Positions 36,693 to 46,228 are shown, counted from the first letter of the stretch. The stretch: DNA of 64,000 nt from Roseibium sp. HPY-6 (GCF_040530035.1 NZ_JBEWCD010000001.1:930001-994000), one strand, 5' to 3'. The notes: generated by a model from the letters alone, not told the origin. Program-made: numbers and translations.

Positions 36693-37454
36693 TTACGCCT
36701 TCAATCGGTACCCGGTTTTGAAGATCCAGTGCACGATCGCCAGTGAGCCGACCAGAAAAACACATGTCGCTACAAGCGAAAAACCAAGGCTCACGTCTGC
36801 CTGTCCGTAGAAACTCCATCGGAAGCCTGAAATCAAATAGACCACCGGGTTCACCAGCGTCACCGTCTGCCAGAATTCAGGTAACATCTTGATGGAGTAA
36901 AAGCTGCCACCGAGAAAAGCGAGTGGCGTCACGATCAGAAGCGGCACGAATTGCAGCTTCTCGAAATTGTCCGCCCAGATGCCGATGATGAACCCGAGCA
37001 GTGCGAAGGTCACCGCTGTCAGAACAAAGAAAGTCACCATCCAGACAGGATGACGGATTTCGATATCGACGAAGAAATTGGCCGTGAGAAGAATGATCAG
37101 CCCGACAATAATCGATTTGGTTGCAGCCGCCCCCACATAGGCCACGGTGATCTCGAGGTAGGAGACCGGCGCTGACAACACCTCGAAAATGGTTCCGGTG
37201 AAACGCGGAAAATAGATCCCGAATGCCGCGTTTGACAGGCTCTGGGTCATCAGCGAGAGCATGATCAGGCCCGGGACGAGAAAAGCTCCATAACTTACGC
37301 CGTCCACCTCGGAGATCCGGGAACCGATCGCCGCGCCAAACACCACAAAATACAGCACGGTCGAAATCACTGGCGACACAACGCTCTGCATCAGCGTGCG
37401 TTTCGTGCGCGCCATTTCTGCCAGATAAATGGATCTAACAGCTCCAAAGTTCAT
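36693..37454 (-). CDS. ABC-2-type transporter permease
   Basis: 253 residues with six transmembrane helices: [39 protein letters not shown], a central pair near [15 protein letters not shown] and [12 protein letters not shown], then [16 protein letters not shown] and a C-terminal [16 protein letters not shown]. This is the NodJ/ABC-2 exporter type. The ATP-binding partner is upstream on the same strand, with a GNAT gene between. Exported substrate unknown. Confidence 0.92.
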   Translation of the reverse strand: MNFGAVRSIYLAEMARTKRTLMQSVVSPVISTVLYFVVFGAAIGSRISEVDGVSYGAFLVPGLIMLSLMTQSLSNAAFGIYFPRFTGTIFEVLSAPVSYLEITVAYVGAAATKSIIVGLIILLTANFFVDIEIRHPVWMVTFFVLTAVTFALLGFIIGIWADNFEKLQFVPLLIVTPLAFLGGSFYSIKMLPEFWQTVTLVNPVVYLISGFRWSFYGQADVSLGFSLVATCVFLVGSLAIVHWIFKTGYRLKA

Positions 37455-37496
37455 TCAGACACCCGTTCATTCGTTCCAAGGGAGCGTCTCTCACGC

Positions 37497-37964
37497 TCAC
37501 GTCAAATTCAATTCCATACGCGGCAAGGTTCTGCCCGGTATCGAGCCCGAAGGCGAGCGTCCGACCGTACGAAAGCCCATGCGTGTGTAAAATGGTTCGG
37601 CAAACGGATCGGCGTCCAGGCCGATCAGCTTCAGATCAATTGCCTTGGCTTTCTTTTGAAGTGCTTCGAACAGGCGCTTGCCGACTCCTTTGCCCTTCCA
37701 GTCCGGATCAACGAAACACGTTTCGAGCTCACCGATCCCACTGTCGACCGACAATCTGATGCAACCGACAACCCGGCCGTCCGGCGTTTCCGCGATCCAG
37801 AAGTCATTGTCGGTGATCCATAGGTCCTGAACACGCAGCTCATCCGTGCACAGCGCCATGAACGCGTCGTCATAGCCGTTGGACTGTTTTGACCGCATGC
37901 AAAGATCTGTAAGCGTATCCTTGTCCTTCAGTGCAGCAGTGCGGATGGTAATGTCCGTAGTCAT
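37497..37964 (-). CDS. GNAT N-acetyltransferase within the ABC exporter operon
   Basis: 155 residues. The acetyl-CoA-binding segment is FVDPDWKGKGVGKRLFEALQKKA; the C-terminal GLDADPFAEPFYTRMGFRTVGRSPSGS is typical of the small-molecule group. Its start lies six bases after the stop of the ATPase gene, and the permease follows 43 bases later, so it sits inside the transporter operon. Acceptor unknown. Confidence 0.9.
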   Translation of the reverse strand: MTTDITIRTAALKDKDTLTDLCMRSKQSNGYDDAFMALCTDELRVQDLWITDNDFWIAETPDGRVVGCIRLSVDSGIGELETCFVDPDWKGKGVGKRLFEALQKKAKAIDLKLIGLDADPFAEPFYTRMGFRTVGRSPSGSIPGRTLPRMELNLT

Positions 37965-37970
37965 GAAAGC

Positions 37971-38894
37971 TTACCCTCCCTTCACGAGATCGACGAAAAT
38001 GTCTTCAAGTGATGACTGGTCGGTCTGAAGATCCTGGAAGCGCACGCCCGCCTCGGCGAGGTCGGTCAGAAGCGCGGTTATGCCGGTGCGTTCAGCGTGC
38101 GTATCGTAGGTATAAACGAGTTGCGTTCCCTCGTCGGCGAGTTCCAGATTGTAACGGGAAAGGCGTTCCGGGACCACGTCCAGAGGCTCCGTCAAATTGA
38201 GCGTCAGAAGCTTGCGGCCGAGCTTTCGCATCAGCTCGTCCTTTTCTTCGACAAGGACGATTTCACCCTTGTTGATGACCCCGACCCGGTCGGCCATCTC
38301 CTCGGCTTCTTCGATGTAGTGTGTTGTCAGAATGATCGTGACACCACGTTCCTTCAATTCATTCACGATCCGCCACATATCGTGCCGCAATTCGACGTCG
38401 ACCCCAGCGGTCGGCTCATCCAGGAACAGGATCTTGGGCTCATGGGAAAGTGCCTTGGCAACCAACAGCCTGCGTTTCATGCCGCCCGAGAGCGCCATGA
38501 TCGGATTGTTGCGCTTTTCCCAGAGTGTCAGATCTTTCAAGATACCATCGATCAGCGCACGGTTCGGCGGAAGACCGAAAAGACCCCGGCTGAATGTGAC
38601 CGTGTCGCCAACGATCTCAAACGGCGCGGTTGGCATTTCCTGAGGCACCAGTCCGATGAGACGACGGGCGGCGCGAAACTCCTTCATTGCGTCGTGGCCG
38701 CCAACCCGGATTGAACCGGACGTGGGGCGTACAAGTCCGCAAATCGTGCTGATCAATGTCGTCTTGCCGGCACCGTTTGGTCCAAGAAGCGCAAAGACTT
38801 CTCCTTCCTCTATGTCGAGGGAAACGGATTTCAGCGCCTGAAAACCACCCTCGTAGGTTTTTTCCAGGTCGCGCACGGACAATATCGGAGCCAT
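37971..38894 (-). CDS. ABC transporter ATP-binding protein (ABC-2 exporter)
   Basis: 307 residues. Walker [13 protein letters not shown], signature [16 protein letters not shown], Walker [13 protein letters not shown] and switch His in [14 protein letters not shown] are intact. The C-terminal extension ([14 protein letters not shown] onward) matches drug/polysaccharide-type ABC-2 ATPases (CcmA group). It heads an operon with a GNAT and a six-helix permease, and powers export across the inner membrane. Confidence 0.95.
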   Translation of the reverse strand: MAPILSVRDLEKTYEGGFQALKSVSLDIEEGEVFALLGPNGAGKTTLISTICGLVRPTSGSIRVGGHDAMKEFRAARRLIGLVPQEMPTAPFEIVGDTVTFSRGLFGLPPNRALIDGILKDLTLWEKRNNPIMALSGGMKRRLLVAKALSHEPKILFLDEPTAGVDVELRHDMWRIVNELKERGVTIILTTHYIEEAEEMADRVGVINKGEIVLVEEKDELMRKLGRKLLTLNLTEPLDVVPERLSRYNLELADEGTQLVYTYDTHAERTGITALLTDLAEAGVRFQDLQTDQSSLEDIFVDLVKGG

Positions 38895-39185
38895 GAAGAT
38901 CCAACCGGTTCAATGATATGCATTTGACCAGACGGCCAAATTGACAGGGCAGCCTCGCATGTGGGCCAGACCGCCGCAAGATGCAAGATCCATTGTCTGC
39001 TGCCGGTACGATGTCACCATGATTCCAAAGCGCGTATCGCCAGGCCGGGCTTAGCCCATTGCAATCCAGCCGGGTAATCCGCTTTAGAACCAGCTTTGCT
39101 CATCAGCCGGCAACGTTTCGATCTTTGATCGTAACGAAATGGAGGTCCGGCCCCCAGTCACGGTTCACAAGCATCCGGCACAAAA
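38895..39185. other. Intergenic stretch between the ABC operon and the PPOX gene
   Basis: About 290 bases with no supported gene and no clear repeat. It contains the promoter region of the ABC operon (minus strand). Confidence 0.5.
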
Positions 39186-39836
39186 CTAGTAAAGAGTATT
39201 CCTGTATTCCTCTTCCAGCTTTTGATCCAGCTCGTTCATCTGCGTATCGTCCTGCGGAGCGCCCTCTGTCTGGTCCAGGATGATATTCATCAGTGAGGGC
39301 ATTTCGCTGCGATCCAAAAACCTGTCCGGATCCCAAAGATGCGAACGGCGAAACGCTTTTGCGCAATGCATGAAGACGGATGTCACCTTCACCAGGATCG
39401 CAATCGTTGGGGCGCGTCCATTGATGCTCAACGTCTCGAGCAAGTCGGGGTCAACCACGAGGCTCGCCGTGCCGTTGACACGCAAGGTATCGTCAAACCC
39501 CGGGATCAGGAACAACAGTCCGACACTGGGATTGGAGACTATGTTAACGAGGCTGTCGAGACGATTGTTGCCGGGGCGGTCGGGAATGACCAGCGTTTCC
39601 CGATCCACGACTTTCACAAACCCGGCAGGATCACCACGCGGGCTGACATCTGCCTTACCATCAGCATTCTGAGTGCCAAGGCACAGAAATGGCGAGCGGG
39701 CAATATAGTCTCGCGCATGCTTGTCGAGCGTCGCCTGGCACTTCTTTATCGCCAGCTCATGGGTTGCCGGGAACAGTGCGCGCAGAGAGGCTTCGTCCCT
39801 GATCGTCAACTCCGGCTTAGGTCTGTATTCCTGCAT
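39186..39836 (-). CDS. PPOX-type FMN flavoprotein (MSMEG_1061-like)
   Basis: 216 residues with the split-barrel flavin fold: ARSPFLCLGTQNADGKADVSPRGDPAGFVKVVDRETLVIPDRPGNNRLDSL is the diagnostic core (SPRGD, PDRPGNNR). HCAKAFRRSHLWDPDR near the C-terminus is typical of the MSMEG_1061 group. The start follows GGAGG. Substrate unknown. It is divergent from a pirin gene across a 314-base region rich in inverted repeats. Confidence 0.88.
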   Translation of the reverse strand: MQEYRPKPELTIRDEASLRALFPATHELAIKKCQATLDKHARDYIARSPFLCLGTQNADGKADVSPRGDPAGFVKVVDRETLVIPDRPGNNRLDSLVNIVSNPSVGLLFLIPGFDDTLRVNGTASLVVDPDLLETLSINGRAPTIAILVKVTSVFMHCAKAFRRSHLWDPDRFLDRSEMPSLMNIILDQTEGAPQDDTQMNELDQKLEEEYRNTLY

Positions 39837-40150
39837 ACCCTGGCTCCTCCCGCTTTGTTCCGCCGTCCTGGTTTGTACGTACCTGACGCTGCAAACCTAC
39901 CGAGACTTACGCTTCAGTTTTCATATGCGCTGAATCAAACAATACAACCTAAACCGAACAGACCTTCGGTTGTTGACAGCTTTTGAGGTGCGTACCTCAC
40001 GATGACACAAACTGTCAATGTTGCGGCCTCGGGGCGCGGCCCGGAATTGTTTCCCTGCAATGAACAGAGCGTTCGTTTGAGCGCGGCTAGGTTTTCTGCC
40101 AATCAACGCTATTTTCTGCACAACGAACAACCAGAAAAGGACGAACCTCC
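39837..40150. promoter_or_regulatory. Divergent control region with inverted repeats
   Basis: Between the divergent PPOX and pirin genes. TGAGGT-GCGT-ACCTCA (39984-39999) is a perfect 6-4-6 repeat, nested within TTGACAG (39973-39979) and CTGTCAA (40012-40018), also perfectly inverted. These suggest a regulator shared by both genes. No regulator gene is adjacent. Confidence 0.5.
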
Positions 40151-41053
40151 ATGTCTATCCGCCCGGTGACGCATATCGGTTCAACGCAGCCAACTCTTGA
40201 AGGCGCAGGTGTAAAGCTTGAGAGAGCTTTCGGTTTTCAGGACCCTGAAATGCTTGATCCATTTTTGCTGCTGGACGATTTCCGAAATGATCGACCGGAA
40301 GATTACCTGGCTGGTTTTCCCTGGCATCCCCATCGCGGTATTGAAACCATAACCTATGTCCTGGCCGGCACGGTCGAACACGGCGATAGTCTCGGCAACA
40401 AGGGCGACCTGGGCGCGGGAGACGTACAATGGATGACCGCAGGGCGCGGCATCATGCACCAGGAAATGCCGAAGGGTGATGAAAACGGGCGCATGCACGG
40501 CTTCCAGCTTTGGGCAAATCTGCCCTCATCCCTAAAAATGACCGAACCGCGCTACCAGGACGTCACGGCAAAAGACATCCCTGTAGTGACGGAAGATGAC
40601 GGCAGCTCTGCACGGATTATCTGTGGTGACTTCTGGGGCAAGCGCGGCCCGGTCGACGGGATTGCTGCGGATCCTCAATACCTTGATATCCATGTGCCCG
40701 CGGGCAAGAAAAAGCGTTTGAAGGTAGATACTTACAAGCAGACTTTCGCATATATTTTCGAAGGCTCGGGGATATTTGAGGGTGCATCCGATCCCTTCGG
40801 TGTGCTGACAGAAAAGGAGTTCGAAGGCGAAGAACTGAAATTTCGGGATCAGACGGGTGACCGGACACTCGTCATATTTGGAACCGGTGACGAAATCGTG
40901 GTACACGCCGGCGAGAAAGGCATACGCTTTTTGTTGGTCTCCGGCGCCCCGATCAAGGAGCCCGTCGCCTGGCACGGACCCATTGTCATGAACACCCGCG
41001 ACGAACTTGTCCAGGCGGTCACAGAGCTGCAGAACGGAACATTCATTCGCTGA
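40151..41053 (+). CDS. Pirin-family protein
   Basis: 300 residues of the bicupin pirin family. The metal-binding N-terminal cupin has FPWHPHRGIETITYVL, GTVEHGDSLGNKG and MTAGRGIMHQEMP (three His and a Glu). The C-terminal cupin lacks these residues, as usual. Pirins include quercetinases and redox-linked regulators; activity cannot be assigned. The start follows AAGGA. Confidence 0.93.
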   Translation: MSIRPVTHIGSTQPTLEGAGVKLERAFGFQDPEMLDPFLLLDDFRNDRPEDYLAGFPWHPHRGIETITYVLAGTVEHGDSLGNKGDLGAGDVQWMTAGRGIMHQEMPKGDENGRMHGFQLWANLPSSLKMTEPRYQDVTAKDIPVVTEDDGSSARIICGDFWGKRGPVDGIAADPQYLDIHVPAGKKKRLKVDTYKQTFAYIFEGSGIFEGASDPFGVLTEKEFEGEELKFRDQTGDRTLVIFGTGDEIVVHAGEKGIRFLLVSGAPIKEPVAWHGPIVMNTRDELVQAVTELQNGTFIR

Positions 41054-41282
41054 CCAGCTGGCCATCCGCCGGCTCCAAACCGGGGTGGCGATCCTTACGC
41101 ATCTTTGTCCTCCCCGTTTTCCACACGCGCGTAAAGGCCGGGCGGCAGCAACATTCGAGGCTGGTGATGAAATGCGACTGGACAAAAGATAACAGGTTTC
41201 CGGCCTTCCGCACCGCTCCAGCCGGAATGAGCAGCTCAAAACAAAGAGACATCCGGTACGGCTTGTTCGCGCTTACTTGCTG

Positions 41283-41572
41283 TCACGAATTCAAATGCCG
41301 TTTCAAGTCATACCAGTCAGGGTTCATTTTTTCGATTAACTCGATTTTCCAGTTCCGCCGCCAGGATTTGATCGCCTTTTCACGAGCGATTGCTTGGTTG
41401 GCAACTGGATGCTCTTCGTACCAGACCAGGCGAACAGCTCCGTATCGGGCAGCAAATTTTGAACCGGCCCCGCGTTCGTGCTCGCAAGTCTTCTTGCGAG
41501 ATCATTCGTGACGCCGGTGTAAAGCGTTCCGTTCTTTCGGCTTGCCAATATGTAGACCCAAAAGCGCTTCAT
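41283..41572 (-). pseudogene. GIY-YIG nuclease-like gene with a frameshift
   Basis: From ATG 41572 the frame reads FWVYILASRKNGTLYTGVTNDLARRL, the GIY-YIG signature, then loses homology. Shifting frame at about 41483-41486 restores EHERGAGSKFAARYG, LVWYEEHPVANQAIARE, AIKSWRRNWKIELIE and NPDWYDL to a stop at 41283, the full expected C-terminus of this family (about 95 residues). One base lost in the codon after RRL explains it. Either a recent inactivation or a sequencing error. Confidence 0.8.
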
Positions 41573-41710
41573 CAATCGATAGGGTGCGGCTTGGATTGCA
41601 GGGTCAAGCCCTGCAATGACCTAAAAAACAACAGTTTCAGATCCAAGCTCTTTGCATTACGTCATGCCATGGCTTGACCATGGCATCCATCCCCTTAAGG
41701 CCGAACATGT
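41573..41710. repeat. Small palindromic intergenic repeats
   Basis: ATTGCAGGGTCAAGCCCTGCAAT and CATGCCATGGCTTGACCATGGCATCC are near-perfect palindromes around a conserved CTTGA/TCAAG centre, like the other dispersed modules. Confidence 0.65.
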
Positions 41711-41835
41711 ACAGCTTTTGAATGCACTCGAGCAAATGGCATAAACATGGGACGCTGTAGACGTTGCTCCCGTTTGCCTTCTTACCTTCACAAACTGTGG
41801 CTACCGCTGTCTGGCGCACAACACTACGGACTGCC

Positions 41836-43020
41836 ATGCCCCTCAAACTCCGTCCTGCCACGCTCGCCGATGCCCCGGCGCTAACCCGTATTCTCCATCG
41901 TGCTAAGGCCTCCTGGGGGTATCCGCAGGACAAGATGGATGAATTTATCGAAACATGGGGCATCAAAGAGGCAACGATCCGGTCGCTGGAGGTAACGGTT
42001 GCAGAGCGAGATGGGACGCCGCTCGCCTTTTCAGGCGTGAGCGTTCAAGAAGGCGACACGCTCCTGGTTGACTTTCTGTTTGTCGACACTGGAGCGCAAG
42101 GCTCTGGCGTCGGCAGCCTGCTTTTGAAGCGCGTCGAGGATGCCGCCCGGAAAAAAGGCCTTTGCCGCCTTCATCTCGAATCCGACTTTCATGCAGAGCA
42201 GTTCTATCTGAAGCACGGGTACAGAACCCTGGGTACGCGACCGAGCGAGATGTCGCCGGGACAGGATATCCCGCTCATGGAAAAACGGCTGCCTGCCAGT
42301 GTCCACAAGGTCACGAATATCGACCTGAGTTTGACAGACAAACCCTGGCGGTTTGAAACCGAGAACGAACTCGAAATTTCCGCCCATTTTCACGAGGCAA
42401 AGAAAAAGATCGCCCTCTTGTGGAATGGCCGGACCCTAAAGCTGACCGCCTTTAATTTCAAAGACGGCACTTTCACCGGACACTGTGCCGAGAGCTCTTA
42501 TGCAGCGCACCTGGCCTGGCGTGACTGGGGTGCTCCGGATGCCGAGGCTTTCAATCTCTTTGGATCTGCCATCGTGAGGTCTCGTGACGGCGCATTGCTC
42601 TATGGCCTCATGGCCGATCATACGGCAACAGCCGGAATGATCTATCCGCCCGGCGGCAATCTCGATCTGAACGACGTCACCGCAGAGAAAAAGGTCGATA
42701 TTCGCGCGGCGATTCGCCGGGAATTGCACGAAGAAACCGGTCTTGTCTGCGATCAGCAATCCGGTGAAGACCTGCTGGTCGCATTTGACGGGCCGCGTAT
42801 CTCAATCGCGCAAATCTTCGAAGTCGACGAGACCGCTGAAAGACTGCGACACCGCATGATTGAACACTCACTGAATTCGGAGGAGCAGGAACTTGCGGAT
42901 ATTTTCATCATCCGCGCGCGCTCAGACCTTGAGAACCCGGCCATCGTTCCATTCGCCCGCGAGATTGCCAAGTATTTGCTGCCTTCAGAAGCTCTCGGCG
43001 AAACGGAGGCCGGTCAATAG
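41836..43020 (+). CDS. GNAT-Nudix fusion protein
   Basis: 394 residues. Residues ~1-150 are a GNAT domain (LRPATLADAPALTRIL, DFLFVDTGAQGSGVGSLLLKRV, SDFHAEQFYLKHGYRTLG). Residues ~180-385 contain a Nudix-type hydrolase, with a box-like segment GGNLDLNDV and RAAIRRELHEETGL (REL-x-EE-x-GL). The spacing before the REL motif is longer than in a standard Nudix box, so the substrate could be unusual. The ATG at 41836 is preferred over an upstream frame extension. Combination of acetyltransfer and pyrophosphohydrolysis in one chain is uncommon. Confidence 0.8.
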   Translation: MPLKLRPATLADAPALTRILHRAKASWGYPQDKMDEFIETWGIKEATIRSLEVTVAERDGTPLAFSGVSVQEGDTLLVDFLFVDTGAQGSGVGSLLLKRVEDAARKKGLCRLHLESDFHAEQFYLKHGYRTLGTRPSEMSPGQDIPLMEKRLPASVHKVTNIDLSLTDKPWRFETENELEISAHFHEAKKKIALLWNGRTLKLTAFNFKDGTFTGHCAESSYAAHLAWRDWGAPDAEAFNLFGSAIVRSRDGALLYGLMADHTATAGMIYPPGGNLDLNDVTAEKKVDIRAAIRRELHEETGLVCDQQSGEDLLVAFDGPRISIAQIFEVDETAERLRHRMIEHSLNSEEQELADIFIIRARSDLENPAIVPFAREIAKYLLPSEALGETEAGQ

Positions 43021-43128
43021 TTTGTTCACCAAGAACAACCACTAAGGACTGGCGGGACTCGCTGAGAAATGTAAAAGTCCGCACACCTCGGGAATAGAAT
43101 TCAAGTGCATCTCAAGGGAGAACAGAAT

Positions 43129-44040
43129 ATGGGCCGTCGCTACGCGATCTTGGATGTCTTCACCAACACACTCCTTGCCGGAAATCCACTGGCGGTCGTG
43201 TTGGACTCCGAGGGGTTGAGCGACGAGCAGATGCAGAAGATCGCAGGTGAATTCAATCTCTCTGAAACCGTGTTTGTGTTTCCGCCCGAAAACCCGGGCC
43301 AGTCCGCAAGCATACGGATCTTCACGCCGAAAATGGAACTCCCGTTTGCAGGCCACCCGACCATCGGCACTGCCATACTGCTGGCAACAGAACGCTTTGG
43401 CGAAGTCGATGGCGAACAGGACGCTGTCGTCGTTCTGAAACAGAAGATCGGGGCTGTGCGCTGCGCCGTCATCTTGAAGCAGAATGCGGCGGGCTTCGCT
43501 GAATTCGATGTACCCAGCCTGCCGGAACCGGCCGGGCCGACCCACAATATCGAACTCATAGCAGCCGCGCTGGATCTGGAGCCGACGGACATTGGATTCG
43601 AAAACCATGCACCGTCCCGGTTTCAGGTCGGCCCACCTTTCAATTTCGTACCCGTGCGCGACCTTGATGCCCTTTCCCGGGCAAAGCCGGTCGCAGCCAT
43701 GTGGAAGGCGGGCTTCGGCAAGGACGCACACAACCACGCCTATATCTACTGCCGCGAAACCCGCTCGCATGACAGCGCCTTTCATGCGCGGCTGTTTGCA
43801 CCGGACATGGGCATCCTGGAAGATCCGGCGACAGGCTCCGCTGCAGCAGCCTTTGCGGGCGTTGTCAATTTTTATGACGGCCTGACGGAAGGAACCCACC
43901 ATATTCGCATCGAACAGGGTTTTGAGATGGGGCGACCGTCGCTGATTGATCTTGAGATCGACATTGAAAACGGCGGCATGCACGCGGTCCGTATCGGCGG
44001 ACAGGCAACACTTGTTGCGCGCGGTGAGCTGTTTGTCTGA
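43129..44040 (+). CDS. PhzF-family isomerase-like protein
   Basis: 303 residues. [34 protein letters not shown] with the catalytic-type Glu, [18 protein letters not shown] and the second-half [19 protein letters not shown] are the family's motifs (diaminopimelate epimerase fold). Only the founding members act in phenazine synthesis, and no phz genes are nearby, so the reaction is unknown. The start follows GGGAGA. Confidence 0.93.
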   Translation: MGRRYAILDVFTNTLLAGNPLAVVLDSEGLSDEQMQKIAGEFNLSETVFVFPPENPGQSASIRIFTPKMELPFAGHPTIGTAILLATERFGEVDGEQDAVVVLKQKIGAVRCAVILKQNAAGFAEFDVPSLPEPAGPTHNIELIAAALDLEPTDIGFENHAPSRFQVGPPFNFVPVRDLDALSRAKPVAAMWKAGFGKDAHNHAYIYCRETRSHDSAFHARLFAPDMGILEDPATGSAAAAFAGVVNFYDGLTEGTHHIRIEQGFEMGRPSLIDLEIDIENGGMHAVRIGGQATLVARGELFV

Positions 44041-44049
44041 TTTTTGAGT

Positions 44050-44973
44050 TCAGCTGTCGTCACCGCCGCTGAGCTTGCCGCTCCCGGCGGATGACTTCGG
44101 CCGCGCGCTCAGGAGGCCGGGCAGGATGACACCTGCCACTATGAGAGCGCCACCTATCAGAATGTCCGACGTCATCTCTTCGCCGAGCGCCACATAGGCA
44201 ATCACGAATGTGAAGACCACGGACAAAACGGCGAGCAGTGCCGCTGTTACGGTCGAAACGGTTGCCATGGCTTCATACCACAAGTAATACCCGACCGCCG
44301 TCGACAGAACACCAAGCAGAACAAGTAACATCATGTCGGGCACCGTCGCTTCCAAAGGATAGAGCAAGAGGCTTGGCGTAAGAACGAGTGCGCTTGGCAG
44401 GAGGATCTTCAAGAGAACCTCCATGCGATCCATTGTCGTTTTCGTGTTCTTGACCGAGCGTGCGCTGCCAACGATGAAGATTGCCCAAGAGAACCCGGCG
44501 CCAAGCTCCCAAAAGTCTCCGACCCAATTACCGGAAGCACCGGCATCAAAATCGTGCCGTACGGTAAAGTAGACACCCAACAGCGCGATACCTGTGGCAA
44601 GGACATCGTACCAACGTATTTTCTCGACACCGGCGACAACCAGAAACAACAGCACAAAAAACGGTGCGGTGTTTTCCAGCACCATCGCATTGGTGGCACT
44701 GGTGTGCTCCAGCCCCACATGGAATGTAATATAGTTCAGCGTGAAGCCAGCGCTTGCGAGCAGATTGAAACGGTCCAGCTGGAAAAGGTTCGGTCGTCTG
44801 CCGGACACCGTCAGCATCAAAAAAATCACCGAACAGGCGATCCACAACCGGAATACGGCGATCTGAAGTCCGTGCAGATCGGTGGTCAGGTACCTGACCA
44901 TGACCGAGTTGGCCCCCATCAGAAAAGCGGCCACGAAACCGAACGCCAGCGCAATCGCATAAGACTTTGTCAT
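44050..44973 (-). CDS. DMT-superfamily transporter (EamA type)
   Basis: 307 residues with about ten hydrophobic helices in two EamA halves, from TKSYAIALAFGFVAAFLMGANSVMVRYL to DILIGGALIVAGVILPGLL. VGLEHTSATNAMVLENTAPFF and GYYLWYEAMATVSTVTAALLAVLSVVF mark the equivalent positions of the two repeats. ATG 44973 lacks a good ribosome site; the frame is open 66 bases further. Probably a metabolite exporter. Confidence 0.9.
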   Translation of the reverse strand: MTKSYAIALAFGFVAAFLMGANSVMVRYLTTDLHGLQIAVFRLWIACSVIFLMLTVSGRRPNLFQLDRFNLLASAGFTLNYITFHVGLEHTSATNAMVLENTAPFFVLLFLVVAGVEKIRWYDVLATGIALLGVYFTVRHDFDAGASGNWVGDFWELGAGFSWAIFIVGSARSVKNTKTTMDRMEVLLKILLPSALVLTPSLLLYPLEATVPDMMLLVLLGVLSTAVGYYLWYEAMATVSTVTAALLAVLSVVFTFVIAYVALGEEMTSDILIGGALIVAGVILPGLLSARPKSSAGSGKLSGGDDS

Positions 44974-45101
44974 TGACTGGTATCGTAGCGACCGGGCATC
45001 CGTCCGGCAAATGCAGGCGGCCGCGCGCGCGACCGCCATACCCTGTTGTTGGTTGACCCGCTAAACGCGGGTCGGACGCCTGTTTCAAAACGCGCCTGCG
45101 A

Positions 45102-45752
45102 TCACTCGGCCGCCTCCGATGCGGGCGCCGGCGCTGTTTTTGCCCAGGCGGGATGAGCCTCGAGGCTTTGCAGCCAGGCAAGGACCTTTGGGAACTCCAA
45201 CAGCGGCACTTGCGATTGCGGATGCAACGCGAGCGCGGAGTGGCTGCCCACGGAAAAATCGACGACGGTCGGCTTGTCACCAAGGACAAAGTCCCGGTCC
45301 GACAGGTGATCTTCAAGCACACCCGCGAAGCGCCTGAAATTATCCTGACCGGCGCTGATTTTCTCCTCGTCAGCCGGTCCGATCCCGAAAACCTGCTTTG
45401 CCACTGTTTCCCAAACGATGTCGCCAAGGGCACGATTGAAGTGCTGCACTTCCCATGACTGCCAGCGCAGGACCTCAATACGTCCCATGCGGTCTGAGGG
45501 ACAGAATTCCTCGGCACCCCGGCGATCCGCAAGATAGATCATGATCGGATTGGCTTCCCAGAGCGTGAAATCACCGTCAACCAGCACCGGCACCTTCACG
45601 TTTGGATTGATCGCGCGGAATTCATCGGTCTGATGTTCGCCTGCAAACAGATTGAACTTTTGAACGTCGGTCTCTTGTTCCAGTCCCAGATGATGAACTG
45701 CTGCCAGAACACGCCGGCTGTTGGGGGACAAGTCAGTTACATAAAGTTTCAT
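45102..45752 (-). CDS. Glutathione S-transferase
   Basis: 216 residues. The N-terminal thioredoxin-like domain MKLYVTDLSPNSRRVLAAVHHLG contains the active-site Ser/Asn region, with NVKVPVLVDGDFTLWEANPIMIYLADR carrying the cis-Pro VPVLVDG and the glutathione-binding E-A/S. The helical C-domain ends with LLEFPKVLAWLQSLEAHPAW. The start follows AGGAG. Substrate unknown. Confidence 0.93.
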   Translation of the reverse strand: MKLYVTDLSPNSRRVLAAVHHLGLEQETDVQKFNLFAGEHQTDEFRAINPNVKVPVLVDGDFTLWEANPIMIYLADRRGAEEFCPSDRMGRIEVLRWQSWEVQHFNRALGDIVWETVAKQVFGIGPADEEKISAGQDNFRRFAGVLEDHLSDRDFVLGDKPTVVDFSVGSHSALALHPQSQVPLLEFPKVLAWLQSLEAHPAWAKTAPAPASEAAE

Positions 45753-45845
45753 GTCTTTCTCTCCTGTTCGGACCGGCTGCGCAATAATCTGAGCCCGGCC
45801 ATTGTCGAGCATTTCAGCGGGCTTTTGACTTTACTCAACCAATTA

Positions 45846-45877
45846 GTTGACTATAATGAATTCCCATGATAGTCAAC
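45846..45877. promoter_or_regulatory. ArsR promoter-operator
   Basis: GTTGACTAT (45846-45854) and ATAGTCAAC (45869-45877) form a perfect 9-bp inverted repeat with a 14-base gap. A perfect TATAAT (45852-45857) overlaps the left arm, and an ATG (45866) begins 9 bases after it. Confidence 0.7.
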
Positions 45878-46228
45878 CAAAAGGTTCACTTTATGACTGT
45901 GCAGCAAATGGCTCAACTGGACGCAACATTTTCGGCTCTCAGCGACGGCACCCGGCGCGCGATCGTCGCCCGGCTTGCCGACGGCGAGACGACGCTCTCC
46001 GATCTTGCAGCCCCCTTCGACATGTCGCTTACGGCGGTCTCCAAGCATCTGCGGGTTCTGTCGGATGCAGGTCTTGTCGATATCGAAAAACGGGGACGCA
46101 CACGCCACTGCCGTCTGAAAGGTGCGCCGATCAAGGAAGCCGTCGACTGGCTCAGCAAATACGAATCCTTCTGGATCGACCGCTTCGACGCCCTCGCCCG
46201 CCATCTCGCAAAGGAGGATAACGACTGA
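45866..46228 (+). CDS. ArsR-family regulator of the SRPBCC-DUF899 operon
   Basis: 120 residues. LDATFSALSDGTRRAIVARLADGETTLSDLAAPFDMSLTAVSKHLRVLSDAGLVDIEKRGRTRHCRL is the winged HTH; no Cys metal site is visible. The first ATG (45866) is 9 bases after TATAAT with no ribosome site, suggesting a leaderless mRNA; ATG 45893 with a modest AAGG upstream is the alternative. Its stop overlaps the start of an SRPBCC gene (TGATG), the standard pairing for this ArsR subgroup. Confidence 0.9.
   Translation: MIVNQKVHFMTVQQMAQLDATFSALSDGTRRAIVARLADGETTLSDLAAPFDMSLTAVSKHLRVLSDAGLVDIEKRGRTRHCRLKGAPIKEAVDWLSKYESFWIDRFDALARHLAKEDND

Noticed and set aside
43105..44040. Phenazine biosynthesis
   Set aside because: PhzF-like proteins are widespread without phenazine synthesis; no other phz gene is present.
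45056..45072. ACCCGC-TAAAC-GCGGGT hairpin as terminator of the GST gene
   Set aside because: No T run follows on the relevant strand, so it was not called a terminator.
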